Below, in pieces: positions 18,050-27,050 of a DNA stretch of 64,000 nucleotides. Numbering within the stretch: position 1 is the first letter of the stretch; each line of letters opens with the position of its first letter. The stretch comes from Prevotella sp. (GTDB lineage Bacteria > Bacteroidota > Bacteroidia > Bacteroidales > Dysgonomonadaceae). The stretch spans positions 1-64,000 of the forward strand of contig JAITVV010000029.1 in the NCBI GenBank assembly GCA_031285625.1, read 5' to 3'. A program made the position numbers and the translations under genes. Below the pieces are notes generated by a model. That model searched no databases and had not been told where the DNA came from. It saw only the letters and a list, made by a program, of their open reading frames with translations.

Positions 18050-18667
18050 TTAGAAAAAGTACCCGACTGATAGAGTTATATTACCTGCTTTCATTTTGCC
18101 GGTTGCATCATTAATATTGCACAAACCAAACTGATTACCTACCCCAACAGTAAATTTATTTACCTCAACACCTACTCCCATTCCTACACCATAATCTAAG
18201 CGTTTCATATTCGAACCTTTTGAGAATAATGAGGCATCCTCTTTGCTTCCGTCTATTTTGCCTCTGGCTTTACCATATATATTATAGCCTACATATGGCC
18301 CTGCATATACATATAACTTATTCTTACCCAGAGGAAACGATGCCTTCACATTTACAGGGAGTTGTATGCTGTTCAATGTAACATGTCCGTCTGCCATTCC
18401 GAATGAATTATCACTTTTCAGGTTTGCCCCCTGGTTCATATACATCAGTTCGGGCTGTATAGCGAACATATCTGAAAGCGAATATTCCATGACCCCACCA
18501 AAGTGATAACTGAACCGGAATTTATACTGGTCGGCATTGAGTCCGGTAGAAGCCCCGCTTGTGTATAGTTGTGAGGCATTTGCACCTGCCTTTACTCCAA
18601 AACGGATCTGAGCATTAACTGTTGTTACAGAACCAAGAACGATTGCGATGATTACTAGCTTTTTCAT
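18050..18667 (-). CDS. Outer-membrane beta-barrel protein (OMP_b-brl_2-like)
   Basis: 205 residues. Signal peptide MKKLVIIAIVLGSVTTVNAQ, then a mature chain starting IRFGVKAGANASQL, the usual opening of small Bacteroidetes porin-family barrels. Alternating hydrophobic strands follow (FGGVMEYSLSDMFAIQPELMYMNQGA, KLYVYAGPYVGYNIYGKA, YGVGMGVGVEVNKFTVGVGNQFG), ending in aromatic YFF as needed for BAM insertion. Role unknown: structural or adhesion type barrels of about 8 strands. The upstream region has an inverted repeat GTATAC/GTATAC (18770-18796) and a near -7 box (TATCTTCG, minus strand, complement 18713-18720). Confidence 0.88.
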   Translation of the reverse strand: MKKLVIIAIVLGSVTTVNAQIRFGVKAGANASQLYTSGASTGLNADQYKFRFSYHFGGVMEYSLSDMFAIQPELMYMNQGANLKSDNSFGMADGHVTLNSIQLPVNVKASFPLGKNKLYVYAGPYVGYNIYGKARGKIDGSKEDASLFSKGSNMKRLDYGVGMGVGVEVNKFTVGVGNQFGLCNINDATGKMKAGNITLSVGYFF

Positions 18668-18769
18668 AACTGTTATTTTTAATTGTTTATATTATTTCGT
18701 TTGTTTATACTGCGAAGATATAGCCTCTTGGCAGGCAACATTTTCATTGTAGACGAAACGCCGATATTT

Positions 18770-18796
18770 GTATACTAATGCTAGTATTTTGTATAC
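18770..18796. promoter_or_regulatory. GTATAC inverted repeat, possible operator
   Basis: GTATAC at 18770-18775 and 18791-18796 flank a smaller TACTA-ATGC-TAGTA dyad. It lies about 110 bp upstream of the barrel-protein start and 75 bp beyond the end of the acyltransferase gene. Binding partner unknown. Confidence 0.35.
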
Positions 18797-18868
18797 ATAC
18801 AATTATTTGAGGTATGCAAAATGATTTGCAATCTGTAAGGTTAATTGGAAATATAGAGTATAAATAGT

Positions 18869-19993
18869 CTATCTATTATTGGCTTTGGGCTTCATCCCAA
18901 AGAGTGGTCTTATTATGGAATACCGCCTGATACCAAATTCATATATAAACCAACTAATACCAAATGTACCGGTCACCATTATTGAGAATTTAGGGCAGAA
19001 TCCCATATCCGCATCCTTGAGATAATACCCCAAAGCAATAATGATGGTTTGATGCAGGATGTAAAAAGGATAGACTGCTTCATTGGCATATGTTAGTGTC
19101 TTGCTAGGTTTGTTCAGATATACGGCAGCATAGCCGATAAGAGTCAATATCCATGACCATGAATTAAACATTTTTACAAAAGTTTGTATCTCGTCTTTAA
19201 GGGGAAAAGATTCTATAAGGTACCATAGACTCATAAGAAGAGGAAACCCAATGATGCCACAGATGAGGAATATGTGCCTGTTTTTAGTCACAGCATCCCA
19301 GAAAACATCTTTCAGGGAAATGAGTAAATAGCCGAAAAAGAATAATGTACAATAATTTACCAGGTTATACCAATCATTAATCAAACCGTTCGTTTGTGGA
19401 AAATGAGGTGCCAGAAGCATTCCCCATAAAAATAGAGGAATAATAAATATATAAAGCCCGAAAGCCTTTGAAATAATCATCTTCAATTTTCTTAGCATCC
19501 ACATATCAGGATTTTTCTTGATATATATAAATGCGGGAATCAGTATTAGTGAGAATATGAGCAAATAAAGGATAAACCATAAATGATGCCACGATATATT
19601 ACCTTCCGGATATATTCCTGCAAAAGCTTCTTTAGGCCAATAGTCAAAGTAACTTCCGCTAAATTGTCCTTTATCCAACCTCTCAAAATATACCTGAGGG
19701 GGAACAATAAAGATCATACCAAGTATAAACGGAATAAATAACCTCTTTAGACGCTCTATTGCAAACTGGGTGCTATTCCTTTTCATTAAGGCATAGTAGG
19801 TGCCCATACCTGATATAATAAAAAGTAGTGATAACCGCCATTGGTTCAGAAATAACATTGGAAAGGTTATCCCTTCATAGATAATAGAATTTTTTATGTG
19901 AAAATCCCATGGTACAAAAAACATTCCTACATGATAAAAGATTAACAGGGCAAAAGCGATTACCCGCAAGTTGTCGATATCGTATCTCCGCAT
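18869..19993 (-). CDS. Acyltransferase 3 family membrane protein
   Basis: 374 residues with about ten transmembrane segments. The start RRYDIDNLRVIAFALLIFYHVGMFF carries the conserved Arg10 and His21 of the acyltransferase_3 family. RWRLSLLF-like and GMGTYYALMKR segments and RLKRLFIPFILGMIF follow. Such proteins transfer acetyl or succinyl groups from the cytoplasm to surface or periplasmic glycans (OpgC, OafA types). Divergent from the DUF434 gene; no operon partner. Substrate unknown. Confidence 0.88.
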   Translation of the reverse strand: MRRYDIDNLRVIAFALLIFYHVGMFFVPWDFHIKNSIIYEGITFPMLFLNQWRLSLLFIISGMGTYYALMKRNSTQFAIERLKRLFIPFILGMIFIVPPQVYFERLDKGQFSGSYFDYWPKEAFAGIYPEGNISWHHLWFILYLLIFSLILIPAFIYIKKNPDMWMLRKLKMIISKAFGLYIFIIPLFLWGMLLAPHFPQTNGLINDWYNLVNYCTLFFFGYLLISLKDVFWDAVTKNRHIFLICGIIGFPLLMSLWYLIESFPLKDEIQTFVKMFNSWSWILTLIGYAAVYLNKPSKTLTYANEAVYPFYILHQTIIIALGYYLKDADMGFCPKFSIMVTGTFGISWFIYEFGIRRYSIIRPLFGMKPKANNR

Positions 19994-20062
19994 TTTCTGA
20001 TATAGCTAAGTTATATAGCTATAAGACAATATTATTTATAAAAAATCACATATTGGATTCTT

Positions 20063-20070
20063 TATTTTTG
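20063..20070 (+). promoter_or_regulatory. -7 promoter box TATTTTTG for the DUF434-type gene
   Basis: Exact TAnnTTTG match 15 bp before the ATG at 20085; no matching -33 TTTG found. A very short leader would result. Confidence 0.45.
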
Positions 20071-20084
20071 TAATTCTATGCTTG

Positions 20085-20841
20085 ATGCGTTATACCAACC
20101 TATCTTTGCAGATATTAATTAAATCAGGTCTAATGAAATTACCCAGAGGTACAGACAATTCGGATACATTGTTGTTTGTGGATGAAAGACATAAATTAAT
20201 TAACGTAATGGAAGATGTCCTCTTCCTGTTAAGACGGGGCTATCCTTCAGATAGTTCTTTACATTTCACAACTTCACACTATCAGTGTGTTTCGCGACAG
20301 ATACTTATGCTAAAGAGAGGAATCTGTACGGATGAAAGCCTTGATATTAAGAGAAAGAAGCAATTAACCTTTGCCGAATTAAAAGGAAAGCAATTGTATA
20401 TAGACGGTTTCAACCTGATCATAACATTGGAAGTCCTGCTATCAGGAGGAACCTTCTTTAAAGGCAGGGACGGATGTATCAGGGATTTAGCCGGACTAAG
20501 GGGAAATTACCATATTATCGAAGAAACCGGATTGGCGATAGAGCAAATTGCTGCTATTTGTAACAAACTGGAAGTGTCTGCAATAACTATATATCTGGAT
20601 AGTCCGGTGTCGAATTCAGGTAAGCTAAAAAGCCTGATATTGGAATACCAGAATCACTTCGACATGCCTGCCTATTGAGATTGCCTTGATCCATAACCCG
20701 GATATAACTTTGTATGGTAAATCCGTGGTTGTGAGCAGTGACGGTATTATTTTAGAACACTGTACCCATTGGTTTAATATGGCAGATTATCTGATGCAGA
20801 ATTCCAGATACAAGCCAATTATAGACTTTTCATTATTATAG
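20085..20841 (+). pseudogene. DUF434-type gene, frameshifted by a 4-bp duplication
   Basis: The intact N-terminal part (MRYTNLSLQILIKSG...) resembles DUF434 proteins, a family of unknown function in methanogens and Bacteroidetes. The segment LKGKQLYIDGFNLIITLEVLLSGG is a likely core motif with an Asp resembling PIN/NYN-like nuclease folds (inference). The frame stops at 20678, but the +1 frame continues IEIALIHNPDITLYGKSVVV and on to a stop at 20841, as expected for the family's C-terminus. The break coincides with a tandem GCCTGCCT at 20666-20673; removing four bases gives DMPIEIALIHN in one frame. A full protein would be about 250 residues. A sequencing error or a real, possibly reversible, mutation are both possible. 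Confidence 0.8.
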
Positions 20842-20885
20842 TTATCTCCCTTCCCTCCCTTTTAGAGAGGAAAGGAGAATATGTC

Positions 20886-22388
20886 TTAATCCATAAATTC
20901 CAGAGATATCCTGTTGAGGAAAGCTACGGTTTTATGTATCTCTTTATACATCACAATATCATCATTGACGAAGGCTACTTCTTTGCGGTATTCCTTTAGG
21001 AAGTTTTCCAAAACAGGAGAAGTCTTTGCCGGACGACGAAAATCGATACCCTGTGCCGCGTTCATTAACTCTATAGCCAGTATATGATTCAGATTATCCA
21101 TTATCTTAAACAGCTTTACTGCTGCATTTGCTCCCATACTTACATGATCTTCCTGTCCGTTGGACGAAACGATAGAATCACTTGATGCAGCATAACAATA
21201 CATTTTATTCTGACTAACCATCGATGCTGAAGTATATTGCGGAATCATAAAGCCGGAGTTTACACCCGGATTGGCTACCAGAAATTCGGGTAAGCCACGC
21301 AGCCCCATAATTAGCTGAGCTACCCGGCGTTCTGAAATATTACCCAGCTCAGCCAATGCAATTGCCAGAAAGTCATAGGAGATAGCTAGCGGTTGCCCGT
21401 GGAAATTACCTCCTGACACGATTTTGTCCTCATCAGGAAAAATAGTCGGATTATCCGTAACCGAATTGATTTCTGTTAGCAGAACAGAAGCTACATAGCT
21501 TATAGCGTCTTTGGTTGCACCATGTACCTGCGGTATGCACCGGAAAGAATATGGATCCTGTACATGCTCCTTTTCGCGGGAGATAAGTTCACTACCTTCG
21601 AGTAACTTGCGAATATTATCAGCCGTATCTATTTGCCCCTTGTGAGGGCGCATTCTTTGTATGCCTTCATAAAAAGGATCGATGCAGCCATCAAATGCCT
21701 CAAGCGAAAGGGAAGCTATCAAGTCTGCTTTTTTTGAGATTGCAAATGCTCTGAGCATGGCAAATACTCCATTAGCACTCATAAATTGCGTGCCATTTAA
21801 TAAAGCAAGCCCTTCTTTACTCATCAGGCGGATAGGTTTCCAGCCAAATTCGTCGAGTACACTCATTGCTTCGCGTTTCTTCCCCTGATAATATACATCC
21901 CCTGCACCGATAAGTGGCAGGAACAGATTTGCTAAAGGAGCTAAGTCTCCCGATGCACCGAGGGAACCTCTATCGCAGACGATTGGGATAATATCATTAT
22001 TGAAGAAGTCAATTATCCGTTGTACGGTGATTACCTGTACCCCACTGTAACCAAGCGAAAGGGCATGAGCTTTTAATAGCATCATCAGTTTGACTATTAC
22101 AGGAGAAATTTCTTCACCTACACTGCAAGCATGCGATTTTACAAGATTTTCCTGGAGACGTGTCAGTTCATCAGGAGAGATATTCTTATTGCAAAGTGAT
22201 CCGAATCCGGTAGTAATGCCATACATCGGTGTTTTCTGGGATTCTATCTTTTTATCTAAATAATCTCTGCATTTTTGTATGCGTTCTTTAGCCTCGGGAG
22301 CTAATTCAAGTTTTAGATTTTTATTGATAATCTTTTCTATGATTTCAAAGTCCAGTTCTCCGAAGCCGATGTAATAGACATTTTTCAT
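20886..22388 (-). CDS. hutH: Histidine ammonia-lyase
   Basis: 500 residues, the normal family length. It deaminates L-histidine to urocanate and ammonia, the first step of histidine breakdown. The Ala145-Ser146-Gly147 triad in GSLGASGDLAPL forms the MIO prosthetic group; the YGITTGFG motif near 56-63 and the C-terminal MGANAAVKLFKIMDNLNHILAIEL helix are typical. It is the last gene of the minus-strand hut cluster, starting 3 bp after the stop of the cyclodeaminase gene. Confidence 0.97.
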   Translation of the reverse strand: MKNVYYIGFGELDFEIIEKIINKNLKLELAPEAKERIQKCRDYLDKKIESQKTPMYGITTGFGSLCNKNISPDELTRLQENLVKSHACSVGEEISPVIVKLMMLLKAHALSLGYSGVQVITVQRIIDFFNNDIIPIVCDRGSLGASGDLAPLANLFLPLIGAGDVYYQGKKREAMSVLDEFGWKPIRLMSKEGLALLNGTQFMSANGVFAMLRAFAISKKADLIASLSLEAFDGCIDPFYEGIQRMRPHKGQIDTADNIRKLLEGSELISREKEHVQDPYSFRCIPQVHGATKDAISYVASVLLTEINSVTDNPTIFPDEDKIVSGGNFHGQPLAISYDFLAIALAELGNISERRVAQLIMGLRGLPEFLVANPGVNSGFMIPQYTSASMVSQNKMYCYAASSDSIVSSNGQEDHVSMGANAAVKLFKIMDNLNHILAIELMNAAQGIDFRRPAKTSPVLENFLKEYRKEVAFVNDDIVMYKEIHKTVAFLNRISLEFMD

Positions 22389-22391
22389 ACA

Positions 22392-23015
22392 CTATAATGT
22401 TTTACTTACTTTGTTTAGTAATTCTTGTTCTTTCAGCATAGCTTCATTTTCGAGGTAGTTTGCTTCCTGTGTCATGAGTGCTACATATTCTATATCCTTA
22501 ATTGATGAGAGGTTAATCTTTACATTCAATACTGCTGCCAGTGCTGCCGTACGTGCAGTCATCATGGCTACACATGCATCAGTAATTGCATTTTGATTTC
22601 CGTTTTCAGCTACCTGTACTATAATATCCATTATATCTACGGCCTTGCGCGCTACTTCCATGGGTATTTCAGCAGCCATCTTGGTCGTAGCTTGTATCTG
22701 GTTGCTACGCTCTGCTTTTTCTTCGTCTGTTTCTTTTGGTAGCTTGAAGGCATCAAAAACTTTGTTATATGCATCTGAGTCAGCATCTATATCTTTGATA
22801 AAGCTTGCCTGATAGTTCTCTGCTATACTGGCAATTTTCTTCATCAACTCTTCTTTATCCTCATACTTTTTCTTACCAATGGTAAGATTAGCTACCATTT
22901 CCGTCAATGCTGATGCTATTGCTGCATTTAGCGCTGCGATACTTCCACCGCCAGGAACAGGGTCACTACCTGCTGTCTTGGCTAAAAACTCTTTTACTGA
23001 TAGGTTTACTAGCAT
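22392..23015 (-). CDS. Formiminotetrahydrofolate cyclodeaminase
   Basis: 207 residues, a stand-alone version of the cyclodeaminase domain that is fused to formiminotransferase in animals. It converts 5-formimino-THF to 5,10-methenyl-THF and ammonia. The opening SVKEFLAKTAGSDPVPGGGSIAALNAAIASAL is the family signature with its folate-binding glycine loop. The rest is an all-helical bundle. It overlaps functionally with the formiminotransferase at 25241 and sits between hutH (3 bp) and a small membrane-protein gene (19 bp). Confidence 0.95.
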   Translation of the reverse strand: MLVNLSVKEFLAKTAGSDPVPGGGSIAALNAAIASALTEMVANLTIGKKKYEDKEELMKKIASIAENYQASFIKDIDADSDAYNKVFDAFKLPKETDEEKAERSNQIQATTKMAAEIPMEVARKAVDIMDIIVQVAENGNQNAITDACVAMMTARTAALAAVLNVKINLSSIKDIEYVALMTQEANYLENEAMLKEQELLNKVSKTL

Positions 23016-23034
23016 GGTATTACATTTTAAAGGT

Positions 23035-23628
23035 TTAAGAATTATTTAATTTATCTAGAATATAGTCTACTCTGGCCTGAGTTACTTCAGGACGCCGTTT
23101 CTTATTATAGAAATATGGGTTCTGCATCATTAGGATAAGTTCTATAAGTTCTGCATCATTTAAAGCTGTAATTTTCTTATCGAAATATTGTGCAGATGCA
23201 TTGTGTACACCAATTATCTTGTTGGGAAATTCTTTCTGGGCAGCATAGTAATTCAAACATTCCTTTTGTGATGCATAATTTTCTGTCAGATTTGTAAGTA
23301 ATGTCATATCAAAGCCTATATGTCGCAGATACCAGCCTTCATATGCTGCTTCCCGGCATGGGCACTGATTATATGCTTTTCCAAATTCACGATTAAATAG
23401 GTACATCCACGAATTGGTTTCTAATGCATCGGGAAAGATTATATTATAAATTTCATAAAACCTGTCGGGTAATTCGGTACTATTCTTAATCTCTGCAATG
23501 TATTCTTCCCTGTCTGCTTTATCAATAAGAAAATAACCTCCGAATTTAATAAAAGAAAATAATCCGATAATAAGTATTACCGAAACAATGCAGAGTGTTA
23601 CTGGTATTTTCTTTTTTCTTTTCATCAT
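23035..23628 (-). CDS. Small membrane protein with a degenerate GT51 transglycosylase-like region
   Basis: About 197 residues from the ATG at 23628 (23625 is also possible). The frame is open to 23787, but that extension translates dispersed repeat A (reads FVILNVMKNPDPL) and is not coding. A Lys/Arg-rich start and one transmembrane helix (VTLCIVSVILIIGLFSFIKFGGYFL) give a type II membrane topology. The C-terminal part, ASAQYFDKKITALNDAELIEL followed by ILMMQNPYFYNKKRRP and ARVDYILDKL, follows the conserved end of GT51 peptidoglycan glycosyltransferases. The GT51 catalytic EDxxFxxHxG motif is not visible, so activity is doubtful. Its place inside the hut cluster has no obvious metabolic reason. 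Confidence 0.75.
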   Translation of the reverse strand: MMKRKKKIPVTLCIVSVILIIGLFSFIKFGGYFLIDKADREEYIAEIKNSTELPDRFYEIYNIIFPDALETNSWMYLFNREFGKAYNQCPCREAAYEGWYLRHIGFDMTLLTNLTENYASQKECLNYYAAQKEFPNKIIGVHNASAQYFDKKITALNDAELIELILMMQNPYFYNKKRRPEVTQARVDYILDKLNNS

Positions 23629-23641
23629 AGATTTAATTGTT

Positions 23642-23692
23642 AAAAGGTGACAAAGGTAACGCCTTTTTGTATGTTTTTTATCTGTTACTTTT
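23642..23692 (-). repeat. 51-bp palindromic element, copy 2 (inverted), with a perfect -7 box
   Basis: On the minus strand it reads GAAAAGTAACA ... TGTCACCTTTT, matching copies at 14290 and 50238. Its minus-strand TACCTTTG (complement 23651-23658) exactly fits TAnnTTTG and would start transcription near 23645, just before the ATG at 23628. It abuts repeat A copy 2. Confidence 0.75.
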
Positions 23693-23774
23693 CTTGTCAT
23701 GTTGAACGGAGTGAAACATCTCGTGTCTAGAGGGTCGGGATTCTTCATTACATTCAGAATGACAAAAAGAGTAA
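23685..23774. repeat. Dispersed repeat A, copy 2
   Basis: About 90 bp, closely similar to the copy at 15948-16039 (shared block GTTGAACGGAGTGAAACATC and shared end CAGAATGACAAA). Imperfect dyad with TTACTTTTCTT and AAAAAGAGTAA at the ends. Lies in the spacer between hutI and the small membrane-protein gene. Confidence 0.85.
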
Positions 23775-23854
23775 AACCTTTTATCACTTTTGGGATAATC
23801 TCCTACACATCAAATATCTTTATATTATAAGATAAATTTTTAGAATTCTCTTAA

Positions 23855-25099
23855 TTAATAGATCACACCCTTCTTCACAACCTTTTCCACTATATTCATA
23901 CCTATATGATAAGGTAGAAATTTATAGGAAGGGTATTCCAGTATAATAACATCTCCTTGTTTTCCGATATCGATGCTTCCTGCCGTATCTGCTTTACCTA
24001 CTGCTGCCGCACTGTTTATCGTTAGTGCTGTAACAGCTTCTTCCGGCGATAACTGCATATAGATGCATGCCAAAGCAAACAATAGAGGAATTGAGTTTGT
24101 GAAACTGCTTCCCGGGTTGAGGTCAGTAGCCAATGCAACAGCACAACCCGAATCTATCATATATCGTCCCCGTGCATAGTGTTCTTTCAGAGAAAATGCA
24201 GTACAAGGCAATAAGGTAGCAACAGTATTACTATTTGCTAAATCTTCAATTCCCTTATCCGAAGCTTGTAACAAATGGTCGGCAGATAAGGCTCCCAGTT
24301 CAGCGGCAAGTTCCGCCCCGCCCAGTGTAACTATTTCGTCAGCATGGATCTTTAGTTTGAAGCCAAGTTTTTTAGCGGCTGTTAAGTATCTTCCGGATTG
24401 CTCTATATCAAATACATTTTTTTCACAGAATATGTCACAGCATTCGGCTAATTCCTGTCTTTTTACTTCAGGCATTATCTCGGAGATAAGGTAATCAAGA
24501 AAATCATTTTCCCTGCCCTTATATTCCATTGGGGTGGCATGTGCTCCCATAAAGGTGCTGACAATATCCACAGGATGCTCTTGGTTTAGTGCCTTCATTA
24601 CTTCCAACTGCTTCAATTCTGTGGCTTTATCCATGCCGTAGCCGCTCTTTCCTTCAACAGTAGTAACACCCATGGCCAGCATTTTGTCCAAGCGTCTTCG
24701 TCCTGCTTCTTTCAACTCCTCAAAAGATGCGTTGCGGGTGGCAGTCATGGTATTGTGAATGCCTCCACCACGTTCCATAATTGACATATAACTGTCGCCA
24801 CGCATACGCCACGAAAATTCTTCTTCACGATAGCCCCCAAAGATAAAATGGGTATGCGAGTCTATAAACCCCGGTAATACAGCTTTTCCGGTGGCATCGA
24901 TTACATCATGATCAGGAAAATCAGATAGGGGAGGGCAGTTAGCATCTTTACCCACATAGGTAATAACACCATCGGTTATAATGACTGTTCCGTTCTCTAT
25001 AATGGACAGGTCAGTCATATCTTTTCCCTTTTTAGCCGAAAAGCCGGAGCAAGTGACTAATTGTGTGGCGTTTTTTATAATGATATTTCCTTGTTTCAT
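23855..25099 (-). CDS. hutI: Imidazolonepropionase
   Basis: 414 residues from the ATG at 25099; the longer frame to 25117 runs into dispersed repeat A and is not preferred. It opens the imidazolone ring of 4-imidazolone-5-propionate to give N-formimino-glutamate, the third step of histidine degradation. It has an amidohydrolase fold with the metal-binding pair in GFIDSHTHFIFGG (His82, His84), later metal or substrate residues in KLKIHADEIVTLGGAELA and SADHLLQA, and the ATDLNPGSS motif near the end. It is flanked on both sides by copies of repeat A. Confidence 0.97.
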   Translation of the reverse strand: MKQGNIIIKNATQLVTCSGFSAKKGKDMTDLSIIENGTVIITDGVITYVGKDANCPPLSDFPDHDVIDATGKAVLPGFIDSHTHFIFGGYREEEFSWRMRGDSYMSIMERGGGIHNTMTATRNASFEELKEAGRRRLDKMLAMGVTTVEGKSGYGMDKATELKQLEVMKALNQEHPVDIVSTFMGAHATPMEYKGRENDFLDYLISEIMPEVKRQELAECCDIFCEKNVFDIEQSGRYLTAAKKLGFKLKIHADEIVTLGGAELAAELGALSADHLLQASDKGIEDLANSNTVATLLPCTAFSLKEHYARGRYMIDSGCAVALATDLNPGSSFTNSIPLLFALACIYMQLSPEEAVTALTINSAAAVGKADTAGSIDIGKQGDVIILEYPSYKFLPYHIGMNIVEKVVKKGVIY

Positions 25100-25110
25100 A
25101 TTATATTTTA

Positions 25111-25195
25111 TTGTCATGTTTAGTGTAACGAAACATCTCGTACCTCAATAGACAAGAGATTCTGAACGAAGTGAAGAATGACAAATAGAGTATAA
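25111..25195. repeat. Dispersed repeat A, copy 3 (rearranged core)
   Basis: Starts TTGTCATGTTTAGTG, continues GAAACATCTCGTACC and ends GAATGACAAATAGAG. Compared with the other two copies, the inner part of the right half is in reversed order (TTCTGAACGAAGTGAAGAA instead of TTCTTCGTTGCACTCAGAA), as expected if the palindromic core can invert. It lies between hutI and the formiminotransferase gene. Confidence 0.8.
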
Positions 25196-25240
25196 GATTT
25201 CATTTGCTAATATGCTAATTTTCAAATTTGCTAATTCTCC

Positions 25241-26143
25241 CTACTCCATCAAATGCGTTTCCAATACCTGCTTTGTAGAAAAATCTTCCAGTCCAAGATA
25301 ATACGCCGCCGTATCTATCAGGGCATCCATAGGGACAAGTCCGATAATTTCAGCACCGACAACAGATACACCATAACGGTTTGCTTCTATCCGTACCAGT
25401 TCGTGGGCACGGTAAATAGCTGTTTTGGTAAAATCCGTCAGATTCATGGATACCTGTACTATTCCCCTTTCGGTTAGCTCAACGCCCATTGCTTTACAAA
25501 AGCGTAGTCCGCCTCCCAGAAAGCGTACTTTCTTAGCGATAGCATCCGCTATTTCAAGTTTATTGGTATTTAGGTTTACATTGTAAGCTACAAGCGGCAT
25601 ACGGGCACCAATAACAGTACCTCCTGCTGTAGGGTGAGGCTGTTCAGGTCCAAAGTCTGCTTTCCATCCAGGCTTAGTCATTTTCTCTTTCAATCCTTCA
25701 AACTCTCCTTTACGGATTGCTGCAAGATTTTCGCGGTGAGGTGCAGATGCTGCCTTCTCATACAAAAATACAGGAAGCCCGTAACGTTCCGCCACTTCTT
25801 TACCTACCTCTTTTGACAAGGCTATTGATTCATCCATTGTTACATTGCGGATTGGTATAAACGGCACTACATCGACTGCACCCATACGGGGGTGTTGTCC
25901 TTTATGCTGGGTCAGGTCAATGATTTCCACAGCAATGCCAATAGCTTCTATCACAGCTTTTTTCAAGGCTTCGGGTTCGCCAACTACAGTGACTACCATA
26001 CGGTTATGGTCTTTGTCGGCGCTGTAGTCCAGTAATTTTACTCCTTCTTTTGCACGGAAAGCATTGACTATCTTTTCCACTTTCTCCAAATCGCGCCCTT
26101 CGCTAAAATTCGGTACGCATTCGATGATTTTGTTTGAACTCAT
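25241..26143 (-). CDS. ftcD: Glutamate formimidoyltransferase
   Basis: 300 residues, equivalent to the N-terminal domain of mammalian FTCD. It transfers the formimino group of N-formimino-L-glutamate to tetrahydrofolate, releasing glutamate. The opening KIIECVPNFSEGRD and the motif QHPRMGAVDVVPF (His84 corresponds to the catalytic histidine of the family) are diagnostic. It explains why no hutG is present: this organism uses the folate route rather than formiminoglutamase. Upstream in the transcript is the JAMM-like gene (75 bp); downstream is hutI, across repeat A. Confidence 0.95.
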   Translation of the reverse strand: MSSNKIIECVPNFSEGRDLEKVEKIVNAFRAKEGVKLLDYSADKDHNRMVVTVVGEPEALKKAVIEAIGIAVEIIDLTQHKGQHPRMGAVDVVPFIPIRNVTMDESIALSKEVGKEVAERYGLPVFLYEKAASAPHRENLAAIRKGEFEGLKEKMTKPGWKADFGPEQPHPTAGGTVIGARMPLVAYNVNLNTNKLEIADAIAKKVRFLGGGLRFCKAMGVELTERGIVQVSMNLTDFTKTAIYRAHELVRIEANRYGVSVVGAEIIGLVPMDALIDTAAYYLGLEDFSTKQVLETHLME

Positions 26144-26218
26144 GGTATTATAATTTTGTTTTATCTTAGACCCATCATAATATTACATCAATAGATTCAG
26201 TTCCTTTCTGATTTTTTT

Positions 26219-27049
26219 CTACCCATATTTCTCCTCCTCTACCATCCTATCATATTCCTCTCTTGTGATAATGACAAGAGTTTCTGCTTCACAGTTCCAT
26301 ATACTTACATAGTTTTTAGAGATAACAATATGGCGTTTCCATTCTGCAAACTTTGCATATAGCATCAGTGTACAAATATCGGTAGGAGTTATAAAGTCTC
26401 CTGTTTCAGGAGCATGCGAATGGACCGAAGCCACCGCATTTTGCCCTTTCTCAAATTCTATTGGAATAAGATTTTGATGTATCTCTTTTTTACTTAATAA
26501 ATTATCCTGATTATCAAATGTAAGAAGATAATCGTTGCCAAACAGTACAACCCCTGCCACCTTAGGGCCTGTTAGTGCATATACCCTTCTCTCTCCGTTC
26601 CTGATATATGGGATAAGATTAAGATTTGTATTGGTATAGGATTTGAATAAGATACTGTCCTGTTGTACTTCAGTTAAAGCTTTTCTTCGAATATTATATA
26701 AATGCCTTTCATTTTCTTTAAAATCTCTTTCCTTAAAGTCTATAGTCGCTGTTTCCACTATCTTTATATCACCAAATGAAACAACTCCGATTACTCGTGG
26801 ATTTTCCTCTTTTGAGAAAAAAAGACACTTGGGTGTTTCCTTATCCAGATATGAGAAATAGCCGCCTATACGTTCCCTTTCTTTAAAATTTTCCAGAAAA
26901 ATATCTGTTCCATACCACGATGCCATTTCCAGCCTGTATAGGTATTTTCCTTCTTCCGTGATTTCTTCGGCAGTCTTTTTCAGATCAATACTCTGAGAAA
27001 AGATGCTTAGTGGAAATAGGGCCAATGTAAGTGACAGTAAAAGTTTCAT
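26219..27049 (-). CDS. Secreted protein of unknown function with a JAMM-like HxH motif
   Basis: 276 residues with a clear signal peptide (MKLLLSLTLALFPLSIFSQS), so periplasmic or secreted. The middle section is mixed beta (VIGVVSFGDIKIVETATIDF, RVYALTGPKVAGVVLFGNDY). Near the C-terminus SVHSHAPETGDFITPTD resembles the metal-binding core of JAB/MPN (JAMM) metalloproteases or DUF4329 proteins: two His spaced by one residue, then an Asp 12 residues later after a TPT in place of the usual SxxD spacing. The fold is not proven. The gene lies 1 bp after hutU and before the formiminotransferase, so it is co-transcribed with histidine catabolism; it could supply histidine-containing peptides or be incidental. 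Confidence 0.8.
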   Translation of the reverse strand: MKLLLSLTLALFPLSIFSQSIDLKKTAEEITEEGKYLYRLEMASWYGTDIFLENFKERERIGGYFSYLDKETPKCLFFSKEENPRVIGVVSFGDIKIVETATIDFKERDFKENERHLYNIRRKALTEVQQDSILFKSYTNTNLNLIPYIRNGERRVYALTGPKVAGVVLFGNDYLLTFDNQDNLLSKKEIHQNLIPIEFEKGQNAVASVHSHAPETGDFITPTDICTLMLYAKFAEWKRHIVISKNYVSIWNCEAETLVIITREEYDRMVEEEKYG

Positions 27050-27050
27050 C

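Noticed and set aside
23629-23787. N-terminal extension of the GT51-like gene
   Set aside because: It translates dispersed repeat A and the 51-bp element; the Met at 23628 starts a proper membrane anchor.
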